Shown here one piece after another: positions 1 through 8,363 of a stretch of DNA of 33,548 nucleotides. Position numbers and translations under genes: made by a program. The number at the start of each line of letters is the position of its first letter. Positions within the stretch are counted from its first letter, which is position 1. The stretch comes from Desulfuromusa sp. (lineage in GTDB: Bacteria; Desulfobacterota; Desulfuromonadia; Desulfuromonadales; Geopsychrobacteraceae): NCBI GenBank assembly GCA_027858895.1, contig JAQIBX010000041.1, positions 1 through 33,548 of the forward strand. The letters are read 5' to 3'. The notes under the pieces are model-generated. The model was not told where the DNA came from. It saw only the letters and a list, made by a program, of their open reading frames with translations, and did no database searches.

Positions 1-737
1 TCGGTGGTTGGTGTCACGCCAACTGCGACAAACATTCCCTGAATCTCAATTGTACGGGTTTCTCCGGTTTGGGTGTCCTTTAACACTGCACCAGTCAAAC
101 CAGTGTTGTCGGATTCAAAGCTGTCAACCACAGAATTCCAGGCCATTTCTATTTTCTCGTTGGCCAAAGCACGATCCTGGAGAATTTGCGTCGCACGTAG
201 CTGATCACGCCGATGGACCAGGATCACCTTGCTGGCAAAACGGGTCAGGAAAAGAGCCTCTTCGACGGCCGTATCACCCCCACCGATAACCGCAATGGGG
301 ACTTCACGGAAAAAAGCACCATCGCAGGTCGCACAATAGGAGACCCCCCTGCCAACGAGAGCTACTTCCCCTTCAATGCCTAATTTTCTTGGAATAGCTC
401 CCGTTGCAATAATAACCGTTTTGCAGGTCATCTCCTTGCCGTCAACGATCAGTGTTTTAGTGTCACCGTTATCAATGATTTGTTCGACCGTGCCGCTATC
501 GGTTTCCAGACCGAACTCAACACAATGCTCCTGAAAGCGCATCATCAGTTCTGGTCCACCAATTCCCCCCGGGTATCCGGGCCAGTTTTCAACCAGGGTG
601 GTTGTCATCATTTGTCCACCCATGATCATCTTTTCCAGCAGCAATGATTTCAGGCGTGCACGGGAGGCATAAAGGCCAGCCGTCATCCCTGCCGGGCCCC
701 CTCCAACAATGATGACATCGTAATCTACTGTACTCAT
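1..737 (-). CDS. trxB: Thioredoxin reductase (3' end beyond window edge)
   Basis: FAD/NADPH-dependent flavoprotein disulfide reductase that keeps thioredoxin reduced in the cytoplasm. Reading the minus strand from the ATG at 737 gives an open frame to the left edge (about 245 codons of a usual ~310-320). Visible motifs: N-terminal FAD dinucleotide-binding GGGPAGMTAGLYASRA, the redox-active CATC-D (Cys-Ala-Thr-Cys-Asp) near codon 138, followed by the NADPH-binding GGGDTAVEEA. The C-terminal FAD-contact segment lies outside the window. A Shine-Dalgarno-like AGGAG sits just upstream of the ATG. The gene diverges from the small membrane-protein gene at 970. The frame has no damage, so it is partial only because of the window boundary. 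Confidence 0.95.
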   Translation of the reverse strand, partial: MSTVDYDVIIVGGGPAGMTAGLYASRARLKSLLLEKMIMGGQMMTTTLVENWPGYPGGIGGPELMMRFQEHCVEFGLETDSGTVEQIIDNGDTKTLIVDGKEMTCKTVIIATGAIPRKLGIEGEVALVGRGVSYCATCDGAFFREVPIAVIGGGDTAVEEALFLTRFASKVILVHRRDQLRATQILQDRALANEKIEMAWNSVVDSFESDNTGLTGAVLKDTQTGETRTIEIQGMFVAVGVTPTT

Positions 738-969
738 GTTCTGGACTCCTGTGTATAGGTAAGAAATTGGCTATAATTCTCGATTATAGATTTGTAGGGG
801 CATGCCCCTAATTTTGATTCATACAAACGTTTCAGTAAAATTTGCAGCCTTATTACTTACATCGAACTTATATATGAAGTCAAATCACATCCATTCGAAA
901 CACTTGATCGATTTCTTGAGTTTTAGCTGTAACGCAGGTAGTATGTCCGTGCCATTCTGAGGAGCTGTC
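738..969. promoter_or_regulatory. Divergent regulatory region with two inverted repeats
   Basis: Between trxB (-) and the gene at 970 (+) lie a perfect 16-base palindrome TAGGGGCATGCCCCTA at 795-810 and a 7-5-7 inverted repeat (CTATAAT/ATTATAG) at 771-789. On the minus strand the second repeat contains a TATAAT that could be the -10 of trxB (plus coordinates 783-788), which would place the 16-base palindrome in the -35/spacer region. That is a position where a regulator could act. No convincing -35 was found, and the regulator is unknown. Confidence 0.45.
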
Positions 970-1320
970 ATGTTGAAATTGTTCAAATATTTTTTATGGG
1001 TCATAGTGATTCTTGCGTTGACGGGTGGGTTTGATCAACTGATGGTCAAACTGCCACTGCGCGCACCGGGACTGAAACAGACGCAACAATTCTACGTAGA
1101 TTTCCGCACCCGCCTGATTGAGATGGTCAGGGGTGATGTGAGTTCACAACCAGATGCCATCGAGGCCGTGATTGAAAAAACGGCAACAGCCCCAGCACAA
1201 ACAGCTAAAAAACCCAGCCGTTATCTTTATGTTGATAGTGCTGGAACCTTACAGTTTGCTGACAGCCTGCAGCAAGTCCCGAATCAATATCGTCAGGACG
1301 CCCAGCCTCTGGCTGAATAA
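970..1320 (+). CDS. Small membrane-anchored hypothetical protein
   Basis: A 116-residue protein I do not recognise. Residues 1-20 form one hydrophobic segment (LFKYFLWVIVILALTGG), probably an uncleaved signal anchor. It is followed by a polar region and an Ala/Thr/Pro/Lys-rich linker around residues 68-82. The last ~30 residues (YLYVDSAGTLQFADSLQQVP) resemble a small 'Y-x-D-x-x-G-x-x-x-F-x-D-x-x-x-x-V-P' domain as seen in DUF4124-type periplasmic proteins; that similarity is a guess from pattern. The start is supported by GAGGAG just upstream at 959-964. The MFS gene starts 4 bases after its stop, so the two are probably co-transcribed. Confidence 0.7.
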   Translation: MLKLFKYFLWVIVILALTGGFDQLMVKLPLRAPGLKQTQQFYVDFRTRLIEMVRGDVSSQPDAIEAVIEKTATAPAQTAKKPSRYLYVDSAGTLQFADSLQQVPNQYRQDAQPLAE

Positions 1321-1324
1321 ACCC

Positions 1325-2644
1325 ATGATCGATCTAAAAAAATATCTTTCCGGTGTTATGGCAGAAGATGATGATTTAGATCGTGCCTGTCAGAGTATCC
1401 CGGTAGAATCCTGCAAAGAAACTCCTTGGAACTTCCGTATCAACGTTTGCAATGGCGCCGCATCCAAATTGGCAGAGCAGATTGCCGGGCCAAATCTGAT
1501 CCTGCCCTGGTTGTTTCAATTGCTTGGCACCCCCATCTGGATGTTCGGCTTCCTGATGCCGATCAAACAGACCTTTTCACTTCTTCCACAAATGGTGGTC
1601 GCAGGGAGGATCCGCCAACTGGCTAAGCGTAAGTGGGTCTGGGTCGGTTCGGGAATTATTCAGGCTCTTTGCTTGTTGTTGATGATTCCAGTCGCACTTT
1701 TGTTCCCACCCGCTGCTGCTGGCTTCTCCTTGCTTGCACTTTTAGTTGTTTTCAGTACCGCCAGCGGCACCGCATCCGTTGCATTTCAGGATGTGCTGGG
1801 GAAAACTATCGACAAAGGGCAACGTGGCAAACTGTTGGCCCGCAGAGCACTGGTCGGCGGTATCCTTACGACTGCGGCGGGTCTATTGTTAAACCGCTAC
1901 CGGGGAACCCAGCAAGATCTGACCCCGGTACTGATTCTGTTGCTGATTGCCGTAGTTCTCTGGGCCCTTGCTGCACTCTTTTTTACCCTGATTCGAGAGT
2001 TTCCTGGAGCCGTCCAGGGCGGACGTAATGCAATCTCTGAAGCGCGAGCGGGATTTCAGCTGTTTCGTCATCAGCGTGGCTTCAGACAGTTTTTGCTAGC
2101 CCGAAGTCTGTTGCTATCGGTTGAATTAGCAACCCCTTTTTTCGTTTTGCACGCGGGACAACTGTTGCAACTGAAAATTCAAAGCATCGGTTCGCTGGTG
2201 ATTGCTGTCGGGATTTCCCAAATGCTGAGCAGCCCCTTCTGGGGTCAGATGGCTGATCGTTCCAGCAAAGATGTCATGACCCTCAGTGCTCTGATCGCTT
2301 TCAGCTCAGTCGTTTTGGCCATTGTATTGACATTTCTGCCGGTTTATTCAATTCAATACGCTGGCTATATGCTGGTATTCGTGCTTATTGGTCTGGCTGA
2401 AGCAGGGGTGCGTCTGGGGCGCAAAACCTATCTGGTTGACGCAGCCCCGCACGAGGAAAGAGCTACTTATACAGCGTTCAGTAACAGTATGGTTGGAATT
2501 ATCGCCATCGTCAGCGGCATCACCGGCTTAATTGCTCAGTGGCTGGGGGCATCCGTCATGCTGCTGGCAATTGCAGTCTTCATGCTGTTTGGTTTTCTGG
2601 CCTGTCGGAAAATGCCGGAAGCGGATGCAATGCTTGATAAATAA
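1325..2644 (+). CDS. Major facilitator superfamily (MFS) transporter
   Basis: A 439-residue inner-membrane protein with about a dozen hydrophobic segments arranged as two halves around a polar central stretch (RGGRNAISEARAGFQLFRHQ). This is typical MFS architecture. The charged loop after the second helix of the C-terminal half (GQMADRSSKD) matches the MFS cytoplasmic loop signature G-x-x-x-D-R. Substrate unknown. The frame is open further upstream to 1172, but that would overlap the preceding gene by about 150 bases. The ATG at 1325, 4 bases after the upstream stop, is the sensible start although its ribosome-binding site is weak; a later in-frame ATG at 1358 is an alternative. It ends 6 bases before the end of the convergent amidohydrolase gene. 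Confidence 0.85.
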   Translation: MIDLKKYLSGVMAEDDDLDRACQSIPVESCKETPWNFRINVCNGAASKLAEQIAGPNLILPWLFQLLGTPIWMFGFLMPIKQTFSLLPQMVVAGRIRQLAKRKWVWVGSGIIQALCLLLMIPVALLFPPAAAGFSLLALLVVFSTASGTASVAFQDVLGKTIDKGQRGKLLARRALVGGILTTAAGLLLNRYRGTQQDLTPVLILLLIAVVLWALAALFFTLIREFPGAVQGGRNAISEARAGFQLFRHQRGFRQFLLARSLLLSVELATPFFVLHAGQLLQLKIQSIGSLVIAVGISQMLSSPFWGQMADRSSKDVMTLSALIAFSSVVLAIVLTFLPVYSIQYAGYMLVFVLIGLAEAGVRLGRKTYLVDAAPHEERATYTAFSNSMVGIIAIVSGITGLIAQWLGASVMLLAIAVFMLFGFLACRKMPEADAMLDK

Positions 2645-2650
2645 GGATAG

Positions 2651-3436
2651 TTAAGGCGTCCCATAGATATCTGCCCGCCGATCATTAAGAATATCAATTT
2701 TCTTACGATACTTTTCCATTTCGGAAAAATCAAACATTGCAACCAGTTCCGTATCTTCTTCCTCTGCCATTTGCAGAACATTGCCCAATGGAGAAATCAA
2801 TTGGCTTAAACCAAAAAAATCAAGCTTACCCTGAATACCGCAACAATTGGCGGCAATCACAAACAGTTGATTTTCTATCGCCCGAGCACGCAGAAGAGTT
2901 TTCCAATGCTCCTGGCGCGGCTTCGGCCATTCTGCGGGAATGCAGATAATTTCCGCTCCCTCCAGTGCCAACTTACGGAACAGCTCAGGAAAACGGAGAT
3001 CATAACAAATCGCCACACCTAATCGCCCAACTGAAGTATCTACGACCAAACTGTGATTTCCGGCGCCGAGGAACTGATCTTCGCGCATCGTTGAAAACAG
3101 ATGCAGCTTACGATAGCTACCAACGATCTCACCCTTATCAACTACATAAGCAGTATTGTAAATGGTTCCATCCTCTAATTCCGGCAAACTGCCAACGGTG
3201 ACCAGTTCAAGCTCGCGGCATTTGTTCTGCAGTTCTTGCAAAACGCGCGGAGTTTCTTTAGCCAGTTTTTCAAGGTTGCGGTAATCGTAACCACAGCTCC
3301 ACATTTCGGGTAATACGACCAGTTTTGCTCCCTGCTGTGCGACCCGGTTCAAAGCGGCGGTTATCTTATCGAGGTTGGCGTCAATAGACCCAAGAGCAAT
3401 ATTAAATTGGATTGAAGCGCACATCAATTGTTTCAT
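2651..3436 (-). CDS. Carbon-nitrogen hydrolase (nitrilase superfamily, omega-amidase-like)
   Basis: A 261-residue cytoplasmic amidohydrolase. The Glu-Lys-Cys catalytic triad of the nitrilase superfamily is visible: Glu44 in VVLPEMW, Lys110 in YRKLHLF and Cys144 in AICYDLRFPELFR. Length and the motif around the cysteine fit the omega-amidase/YafV-Nit2 branch, which hydrolyses alpha-keto amides such as alpha-ketoglutaramate; the exact substrate is inferred, not shown. The start is fixed by a good GAGGAG ribosome-binding site on the minus strand next to the ATG at 3436. It is a single gene, convergent with the MFS transporter. Confidence 0.88.
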   Translation of the reverse strand: MKQLMCASIQFNIALGSIDANLDKITAALNRVAQQGAKLVVLPEMWSCGYDYRNLEKLAKETPRVLQELQNKCRELELVTVGSLPELEDGTIYNTAYVVDKGEIVGSYRKLHLFSTMREDQFLGAGNHSLVVDTSVGRLGVAICYDLRFPELFRKLALEGAEIICIPAEWPKPRQEHWKTLLRARAIENQLFVIAANCCGIQGKLDFFGLSQLISPLGNVLQMAEEEDTELVAMFDFSEMEKYRKKIDILNDRRADIYGTP

Positions 3437-3565
3437 TTTCTCTCCTCTTTTAAAAAAATATGGAATACTGTTTTACTCCATCAGGCTATATTTTAAGCCG
3501 ATCTTGGTGCACTTTTCTTTAACGGTAAGAAACTGTGAAAAGAAAAAAAAATGTCATGTTTTTTA

Positions 3566-3593
3566 TTGTTTTTCCCTGCTGCCCGTGTATACT
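3566..3593 (+). promoter_or_regulatory. Predicted sigma70-type promoter for the nqr operon
   Basis: TTGTTT (3566-3571) and TATACT (3588-3593) are separated by 16 bases in an A/T-rich region. Transcription would start near 3600, leaving a leader of about 260 bases before nqrA. This is the best promoter match in the 426-base gap between the amidohydrolase and nqrA. Prediction from consensus only. Confidence 0.5.
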
Positions 3594-3599
3594 GTGTAC

Positions 3600-3862
3600 G
3601 ATTTTTTTTAACAAATAGCACATTTATTCAAACAAGGCTAATCTTCCGTAGGGGGCATTTTATACTTGTTTGGCTGCTTTGTAAAATGGTGGCCTGGCTT
3701 TGAAATCGTACCAGGAGATACCAACTCCGGAGCGACCTCAAAAACAACGTGAAGTAAAAGTTTAGAGCTCTGTCCGCCAAGCAGCAACTCAAAGAATACT
3801 GACGGGCAGTGAAAAATTGACTCACGGATTGATTCACAACCCTTTATAGAAAGTGCACTAAC
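3600..3862 (+). promoter_or_regulatory. Long foldable 5' leader of the nqr operon (candidate cis-regulatory RNA)
   Basis: No credible gene occupies this stretch. It can form a 9-bp stem (3656-3664 with 3680-3688, including one T-G pair, 15-base loop), a 5-bp stem (3693-3697 CCTGG with 3711-3715 CCAGG), and an alternative pairing of GGAG 3714-3717 with CTCC 3725-3728 next to the palindrome CTCCGGAG (3725-3732). Near the gene are two direct repeats, ATTGACTCAC (3816-3825) and ATTGATTCAC (3828-3837). The nqrA ATG lacks a clear Shine-Dalgarno. A long leader before a Na+ pump suggests regulation at RNA or protein level, but no known motif was recognised by eye. Confidence 0.35.
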
Positions 3863-5200
3863 ATGATTAAAATCAGTAAGGGCTTGGATTTGCCAATAAC
3901 TGGCAGTCCCGAACAGACAATCTCTGATGGCGCAACGGTTAAAACAGTTGCAATACTCGGTCCAGATTATGTCGGCATGAGACCAAGCATGTCTGTAAAG
4001 GTTGGTGATCAGGTCAAACTTGGGCAGCAGCTATTTGCCGACAAAAAAACTGCCGGGGTCAAATATACAGCTCCAGGCTGTGGCGAGGTGGTGGCCATCA
4101 ATCGTGGCGAGCGGCGCTCATTACAATCGGTTGTTATTAAACTGAATGGCACTGATGCTGAAAGCTTCGACTCATTTTCTGCGGCAGAACTTGAAAGCCT
4201 GGATCGCGACAAGGTGGTGAATAACCTGGTTGATTCCGGCCTCTGGACGACATTGAGAACCCGACCATTCAGTAAAGTTCCTGAGATCGAGAGCATCCCG
4301 CGTTCAATTTTTGTCACAGCGATGGATACTAACCCGCTGGCAGCAAAAGCAGAGCTGATCGTTAAAGAGGAGGAGCAGGCTTTTACCAACGGCCTCAAAA
4401 TTCTGACCCGCCTGACAGAGGGAAAAGTTTATGTCTGTCAGAAGCCAGGCGTTACTCTTCCAGCGGTCAATGGAACCAGCAAAGAAGAATTTGATGGCCC
4501 CCATCCGGCGGGCCTGGCTGGCACTCATATCCATTTTCTGGATCCGGTCTGTGAAGGAAAAACAGTTTGGTCGATCAACTATCAGGATGTGATTGCTTTC
4601 GGCAAATTCTTTATCACCGGCCAATTGCCGACCGATCGTATTATTGCGCTTGGTGGTCCCGGCGTTAAAAAGCCACGCTTGGTACGCACCCGCGTCGGTG
4701 CATCTCTTGAAGAGTTGATGGCTGATGAGATTAACCCTGGTGAGCAGCGGACTGTTTCCGGTTCGGTTCTTGCTGGCACCACGGCTGTCGGCCCGATGGC
4801 CTTTCTGGGTCGCTATCATCTGCAGGTTTCTGTGTTGCCAGAAAAGCGGACCCGAGAGTTTATTGCCTCGATGACCGCTGGAGCAGATAGATATTCGATC
4901 CAGCGAGTATTCTTATCAGCATTCACCGGTGGACCATCGAAAGCGATGAACACCAGTCAATATGGAAGCAAAGAAAATATTCTGGCCATTGGCTCCTTTG
5001 AAAAAGTATTGCCACTGGATATGCTGCCAAACTACCTGCTGCGCAGTCTGGCTTCCGGAGATACGGATCAGGCTCAAGATCTTGGCTGTCTGGAACTGGC
5101 GGAAGAGGATCTGGCCTTATGCAACTATGTTTGTTCCGGTAAAAATGATTACGGCATGATGTTGCGTGACGCACTCACCACCATTGAGAAAGAGGGATAA
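3863..5200 (+). CDS. nqrA: Na+-translocating NADH:quinone reductase subunit A
   Basis: 445 residues, the usual NqrA length (about 446). NqrA is the peripheral, membrane-associated subunit of the six-subunit Na+-NQR, which oxidises NADH, reduces quinone and exports Na+. The N-terminus (MIKISKGLDLPITGSPEQ) and the internal GPHPAGLAGTHIHFLDPV stretch are characteristic of the family. No transmembrane segment is present, as expected. It is the first gene of nqrABCDEF; nqrB follows after 5 bases. The ATG has no strong ribosome-binding site, which may matter given the long leader. Confidence 0.96.
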   Translation: MIKISKGLDLPITGSPEQTISDGATVKTVAILGPDYVGMRPSMSVKVGDQVKLGQQLFADKKTAGVKYTAPGCGEVVAINRGERRSLQSVVIKLNGTDAESFDSFSAAELESLDRDKVVNNLVDSGLWTTLRTRPFSKVPEIESIPRSIFVTAMDTNPLAAKAELIVKEEEQAFTNGLKILTRLTEGKVYVCQKPGVTLPAVNGTSKEEFDGPHPAGLAGTHIHFLDPVCEGKTVWSINYQDVIAFGKFFITGQLPTDRIIALGGPGVKKPRLVRTRVGASLEELMADEINPGEQRTVSGSVLAGTTAVGPMAFLGRYHLQVSVLPEKRTREFIASMTAGADRYSIQRVFLSAFTGGPSKAMNTSQYGSKENILAIGSFEKVLPLDMLPNYLLRSLASGDTDQAQDLGCLELAEEDLALCNYVCSGKNDYGMMLRDALTTIEKEG

Positions 5201-5205
5201 CGGCT

Positions 5206-6321
5206 GTGAAATTATTCGATACATTGAAGGAAGCGGTCAATGCTTCGCTCTACTCACCTGCTGATGTGACAACTGGTTCTGTTCACGTGCGTGACAGTAT
5301 CAATCACAAACGGGTCATGAGTATCATTATGCTGGCATTGTTGCCCTGCATCCTGATGGCTATGTGGAACAGTGGATACCAGGCAAACTTAACCCTGAAC
5401 CAGATGTTGGCGGCCGGGCAAATAGACGTTCTGCCGAGCCTCAGTGACAGTACCTCAATCTGTGCCAACATGACCAAAGGGCTGTGGATTTTTCTCCCCT
5501 TGCTGGTTGTCGTCATGTTGACCCAGGCTGTCTGGGTTGCTGTTTTTGCTTCGATGCGGAAAAAAAGGATCGGCTCTGGCTTTCTAGTGACGTCAGTCCT
5601 GATTGTGTTGCTGATGCCCCCAACGGCACCGCTGTGGCAAGTGGCTCTGGCAACATCTTTCGGGGTTGTTATCGGTCGTGAGATCTTTGGCGGAACTGGA
5701 ATGAACTTTTTGAACCCGGCTCTGGTTGCCTGGGCATTCATGACCTTGGCCTATTCGGGATCTATATCGGGCGATGCAGTTTGGACCGCGGTTGATGGCT
5801 ACACTGGCGCAACGCCATTAGCGATGGCTCTGAACGATGGAGTTTCCAGCTTGGCTGCTCAGGGAATATCCTGGCAGGCTGCATTTTTGGGAACCATTCC
5901 TGGTTCTATGGGTGAAACCTCGGCGCTGGCCTGTTTGTTCGGTGCGGTGATCCTGCTAGTCACCGGTATAGCTTCATGGCGCACCATCGCCTCAATCCTG
6001 ATTGGCGTGATCGCTTTTTCCTCAATTCTATTTATGTTTAATCCTGAGGCGATGAGTCCAGCCTGGCACTTGGTCCTTGGTGGTCTGGCATTCGGCACCG
6101 TATTCCTGGCAACAGATCATTCAGCTTCAGCAATGACCGTGAAAGGACAATGGATTTGCGGTTTGTTGATTGGATTTTTGATAGTTGCCGTTCGTGTTTA
6201 CAATCCGACGATGCCTGAAAGTGTCGGAATTATTCTCCTGTTCGGTAGCGTTTTGGCACCATTGGTTGATCGTCTGGTCGTGAACGCACACATCAAGAAA
6301 AGGAAGTTGCGCCATGTCTAA
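5206..6321 (+). CDS. nqrB: Na+-NQR subunit B (covalent FMN)
   Basis: 371-residue polytopic membrane subunit carrying the main ion channel and a covalently bound FMN. The flavinylation motif is visible as GYTGATPLA with the acceptor threonine at residue 203 (S/T-G-A-T type). It is somewhat shorter than Vibrio NqrB (about 412-415), mostly at the N-terminus. The conserved GREIFGGTGMNFLNPAL stretch precedes the motif. It begins with GTG, with AGAGGG about 9 bases upstream. Its last 8 bases overlap the start of nqrC, suggesting translational coupling. FMN attachment depends on ApbE, encoded at 10161. Confidence 0.96.
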   Translation: MKLFDTLKEAVNASLYSPADVTTGSVHVRDSINHKRVMSIIMLALLPCILMAMWNSGYQANLTLNQMLAAGQIDVLPSLSDSTSICANMTKGLWIFLPLLVVVMLTQAVWVAVFASMRKKRIGSGFLVTSVLIVLLMPPTAPLWQVALATSFGVVIGREIFGGTGMNFLNPALVAWAFMTLAYSGSISGDAVWTAVDGYTGATPLAMALNDGVSSLAAQGISWQAAFLGTIPGSMGETSALACLFGAVILLVTGIASWRTIASILIGVIAFSSILFMFNPEAMSPAWHLVLGGLAFGTVFLATDHSASAMTVKGQWICGLLIGFLIVAVRVYNPTMPESVGIILLFGSVLAPLVDRLVVNAHIKKRKLRHV

Positions 6322-7087
6322 TGATTCTATTTTTAAAACATTCCTGGTTGCCTTCCTGCTCTGTGTCGTCTGTTCAATTCTGGTCTGCCTGGCGGCAATT
6401 GTACGGATCGATAAGGAAGCCTATAACAAGCAGCTTGAAATACGTAAAACGGTTCTCTTTGCTGGTGGTTTTCAGCAACAGATCGACGACGGTGGTGATA
6501 TTGATGAGCTGTTCACCTCGAATATGGAGTTGAAGCTGGTTGATTTGTCGACTGGTGAGTATACCACCGCAGTTGATGCCGCTACTTACGATCAAAAAGA
6601 GGCTGTAGACAATCCAGAATTGTCGGAGAAAATCCCCGCTGATTTAGATTTAGCAGCTATCGGCTCCAGGGCTAAGTACGCTGCTGTTTACTTGGATAAA
6701 AGCGGCGCAGTTATCTTGCCAATTCGAGGTGCTGGAATGTGGGGCCCTATGTACGGTTACATCTCTATTGCTGCCGATGGAACGACAATCAATGGCTTTA
6801 CTTTCTATCAGCATGCTGAAACCCCGGGTCTTGGTGCTGAGGTTGACAACCCCAACTGGAAGAAACAATGGCCCGACAAGCAAGTGTTTAATAGCTCCGG
6901 CAAGCTCGCACTTAAGGTTGTTAAAAAGGGAAAATACAATCCAAGTGCTGCTGACGCTGTCAATACGATTGATGGTATTGCCGGGTCAACAGTTACCGGG
7001 AGCAAGGTTCATGGCATTATCCGCTACTGGTTTGGTGAGCACGGATTTGCCCCATATCTGGCCAAACTTAAAGCAGAGAGAGGTTAA
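6314..7087 (+). CDS. nqrC: Na+-NQR subunit C (covalent FMN)
   Basis: 257 residues: one N-terminal membrane helix (about residues 9-30) and a periplasmic FMN-binding domain. The conserved [12 protein letters not shown] stretch (139-150) and the acceptor segment [11 protein letters not shown] are present. Thr226 aligns with the flavinylated threonine, but the motif reads A-G-S-T instead of the common S-G-A-T. The glycine and threonine are kept, so function is expected. Overlaps nqrB by 8 bases; nqrD starts 2 bases after its stop. Confidence 0.95.
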   Translation: MSNDSIFKTFLVAFLLCVVCSILVCLAAIVRIDKEAYNKQLEIRKTVLFAGGFQQQIDDGGDIDELFTSNMELKLVDLSTGEYTTAVDAATYDQKEAVDNPELSEKIPADLDLAAIGSRAKYAAVYLDKSGAVILPIRGAGMWGPMYGYISIAADGTTINGFTFYQHAETPGLGAEVDNPNWKKQWPDKQVFNSSGKLALKVVKKGKYNPSAADAVNTIDGIAGSTVTGSKVHGIIRYWFGEHGFAPYLAKLKAERG

Positions 7088-7089
7088 TC

Positions 7090-7704
7090 ATGGCAAAAGC
7101 AAAAGACGCCCTGCTGGATCCATTATTTAATAACAACCCGATTGCCCTGCAAATTCTTGGTATCTGTTCAGCACTGGCTGTTACCAACAAAATGTCTACG
7201 GCATTAACCATGACTGTCGCCGTTATTTTTGTTACGGCTTGTTCCAATGCGGCAATCAGTGCCATCCGCAACCATATCCCCAACAGTATCCGGATCATCG
7301 TGCAAATGACCATTATTGCGACCCTGGTTATTATTATCGATCAGATGCTCAAAGCTTACCTCTATGAGATGAGCAAGGCGCTGTCGGTTTATGTTGGTCT
7401 GATTATCACAAACTGTATCGTTATGGGGCGTGCTGAAGCCTATGCGATGAAAAACCCAGTGGGTTTAAGTTTTCTCGATGGTGTTGGTAATGGCCTTGGC
7501 TACGGAATAGTTTTGCTGGCAGTTGGATTTGTCCGCGAACTTTTTGGTTCGGGAAAACTCTTCGGCGTCACCATCCTTAACACTGTCAACGATGGTGGTT
7601 GGTATGTCACTAACGGTTTGATGCTGCTTGCTCCCAGTGCCTTTTTCCTGATCGGCTTTATCATCTGGGGTTTGCGTACCTGGAAACCTGAACTCCAAGA
7701 ATAG
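7090..7704 (+). CDS. nqrD: Na+-NQR subunit D
   Basis: 204-residue membrane protein with about six helices, paired with NqrE by inverted symmetry. The two cysteines that help bind the intramembrane Fe centre are seen at Cys26 ([10 protein letters not shown]) and Cys109 (ITNCIVMGR). In the enzyme they carry electrons across the membrane between the NqrF and NqrC cofactors. The start lies 2 bases after nqrC, with GAGAGG upstream inside the nqrC end. Confidence 0.96.
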   Translation: MAKAKDALLDPLFNNNPIALQILGICSALAVTNKMSTALTMTVAVIFVTACSNAAISAIRNHIPNSIRIIVQMTIIATLVIIIDQMLKAYLYEMSKALSVYVGLIITNCIVMGRAEAYAMKNPVGLSFLDGVGNGLGYGIVLLAVGFVRELFGSGKLFGVTILNTVNDGGWYVTNGLMLLAPSAFFLIGFIIWGLRTWKPELQE

Positions 7705-7715
7705 GAATAGCTACA

Positions 7716-8324
7716 ATGTCACATTATTTCATGATTTTCTTTAATTCGGTTTTCATCGATAACATCGCACTTACCTTTTTCCTCGGCATGTGTACCTTCA
7801 TTGCTGTATCAAAGAAGGTCAGTACTGCGATTATGTTGAGTGCTGCTGTCATCGCCGTCGAAGTTATTACGGTTCCAGTCAATAATCTCCTTTACACTTT
7901 TCTCTTGAAAAAAGGGGCATTGGCATGGGCAGGTTATCCGAATCTGGATCTTAGCTTTCTGGGCCTTATCTGTTATATCGGTGTTATTGCCGCGATTGTA
8001 CAGATTCTCGAAATGGCTTTAGATAAGTACTTTCCAGTCCTCTATAACGCTTTAGGAATTTTCCTCCCACTGATCACAGTAAACTGTGCCATCCTCGGTG
8101 CTGTTCTGTTTATGGTTGAGCGCGATTACACTGTGGTAGAGAGTACAATTTATGGTGCGGGGGTTGGTGTTGGCTTTGGTTTAGCTATCTGTCTATTGGC
8201 CGGCATCCGCGAAAAATTAGTCTATAGCGATATCCCTAAGGGCCTACGCGGGGTAGGGGTTACGTTTATCATCGTTGGTTTGATGGCCATGTCGTTCAAG
8301 GCATTCTCCGGTCTGCAATTTTAA
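7716..8324 (+). CDS. nqrE: Na+-NQR subunit E
   Basis: 202-residue membrane protein homologous to NqrD. The partner Fe-ligand cysteines are visible at Cys26 ([13 protein letters not shown]) and Cys124 ([10 protein letters not shown]). The conserved GVGVGFGLA and C-terminal [12 protein letters not shown] are typical. Spacing of 11 bases from nqrD with AGGAAT upstream supports the start. Length equals the family norm (about 198-202). Confidence 0.96.
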   Translation: MSHYFMIFFNSVFIDNIALTFFLGMCTFIAVSKKVSTAIMLSAAVIAVEVITVPVNNLLYTFLLKKGALAWAGYPNLDLSFLGLICYIGVIAAIVQILEMALDKYFPVLYNALGIFLPLITVNCAILGAVLFMVERDYTVVESTIYGAGVGVGFGLAICLLAGIREKLVYSDIPKGLRGVGVTFIIVGLMAMSFKAFSGLQF

Positions 8325-8363
8325 CGGCAGTATAACCAAGAACAATAAGGATTGGATAATAGT

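Noticed and set aside
8-289. 93-codon plus-strand open frame
   Set aside because: Antisense to trxB, whose FAD, NADPH and CATC motifs are all in the minus-strand frame.
1172-1324. Upstream extension of the MFS transporter
   Set aside because: It would overlap the preceding gene in another frame and adds a non-membrane, low-complexity N-terminus; ATG 1325 fits gene spacing.
3628-3837. 69-codon minus-strand open frame in the nqr leader
   Set aside because: No ribosome-binding site, no recognisable domain, and it lies where stems and a promoter-proximal leader are predicted.
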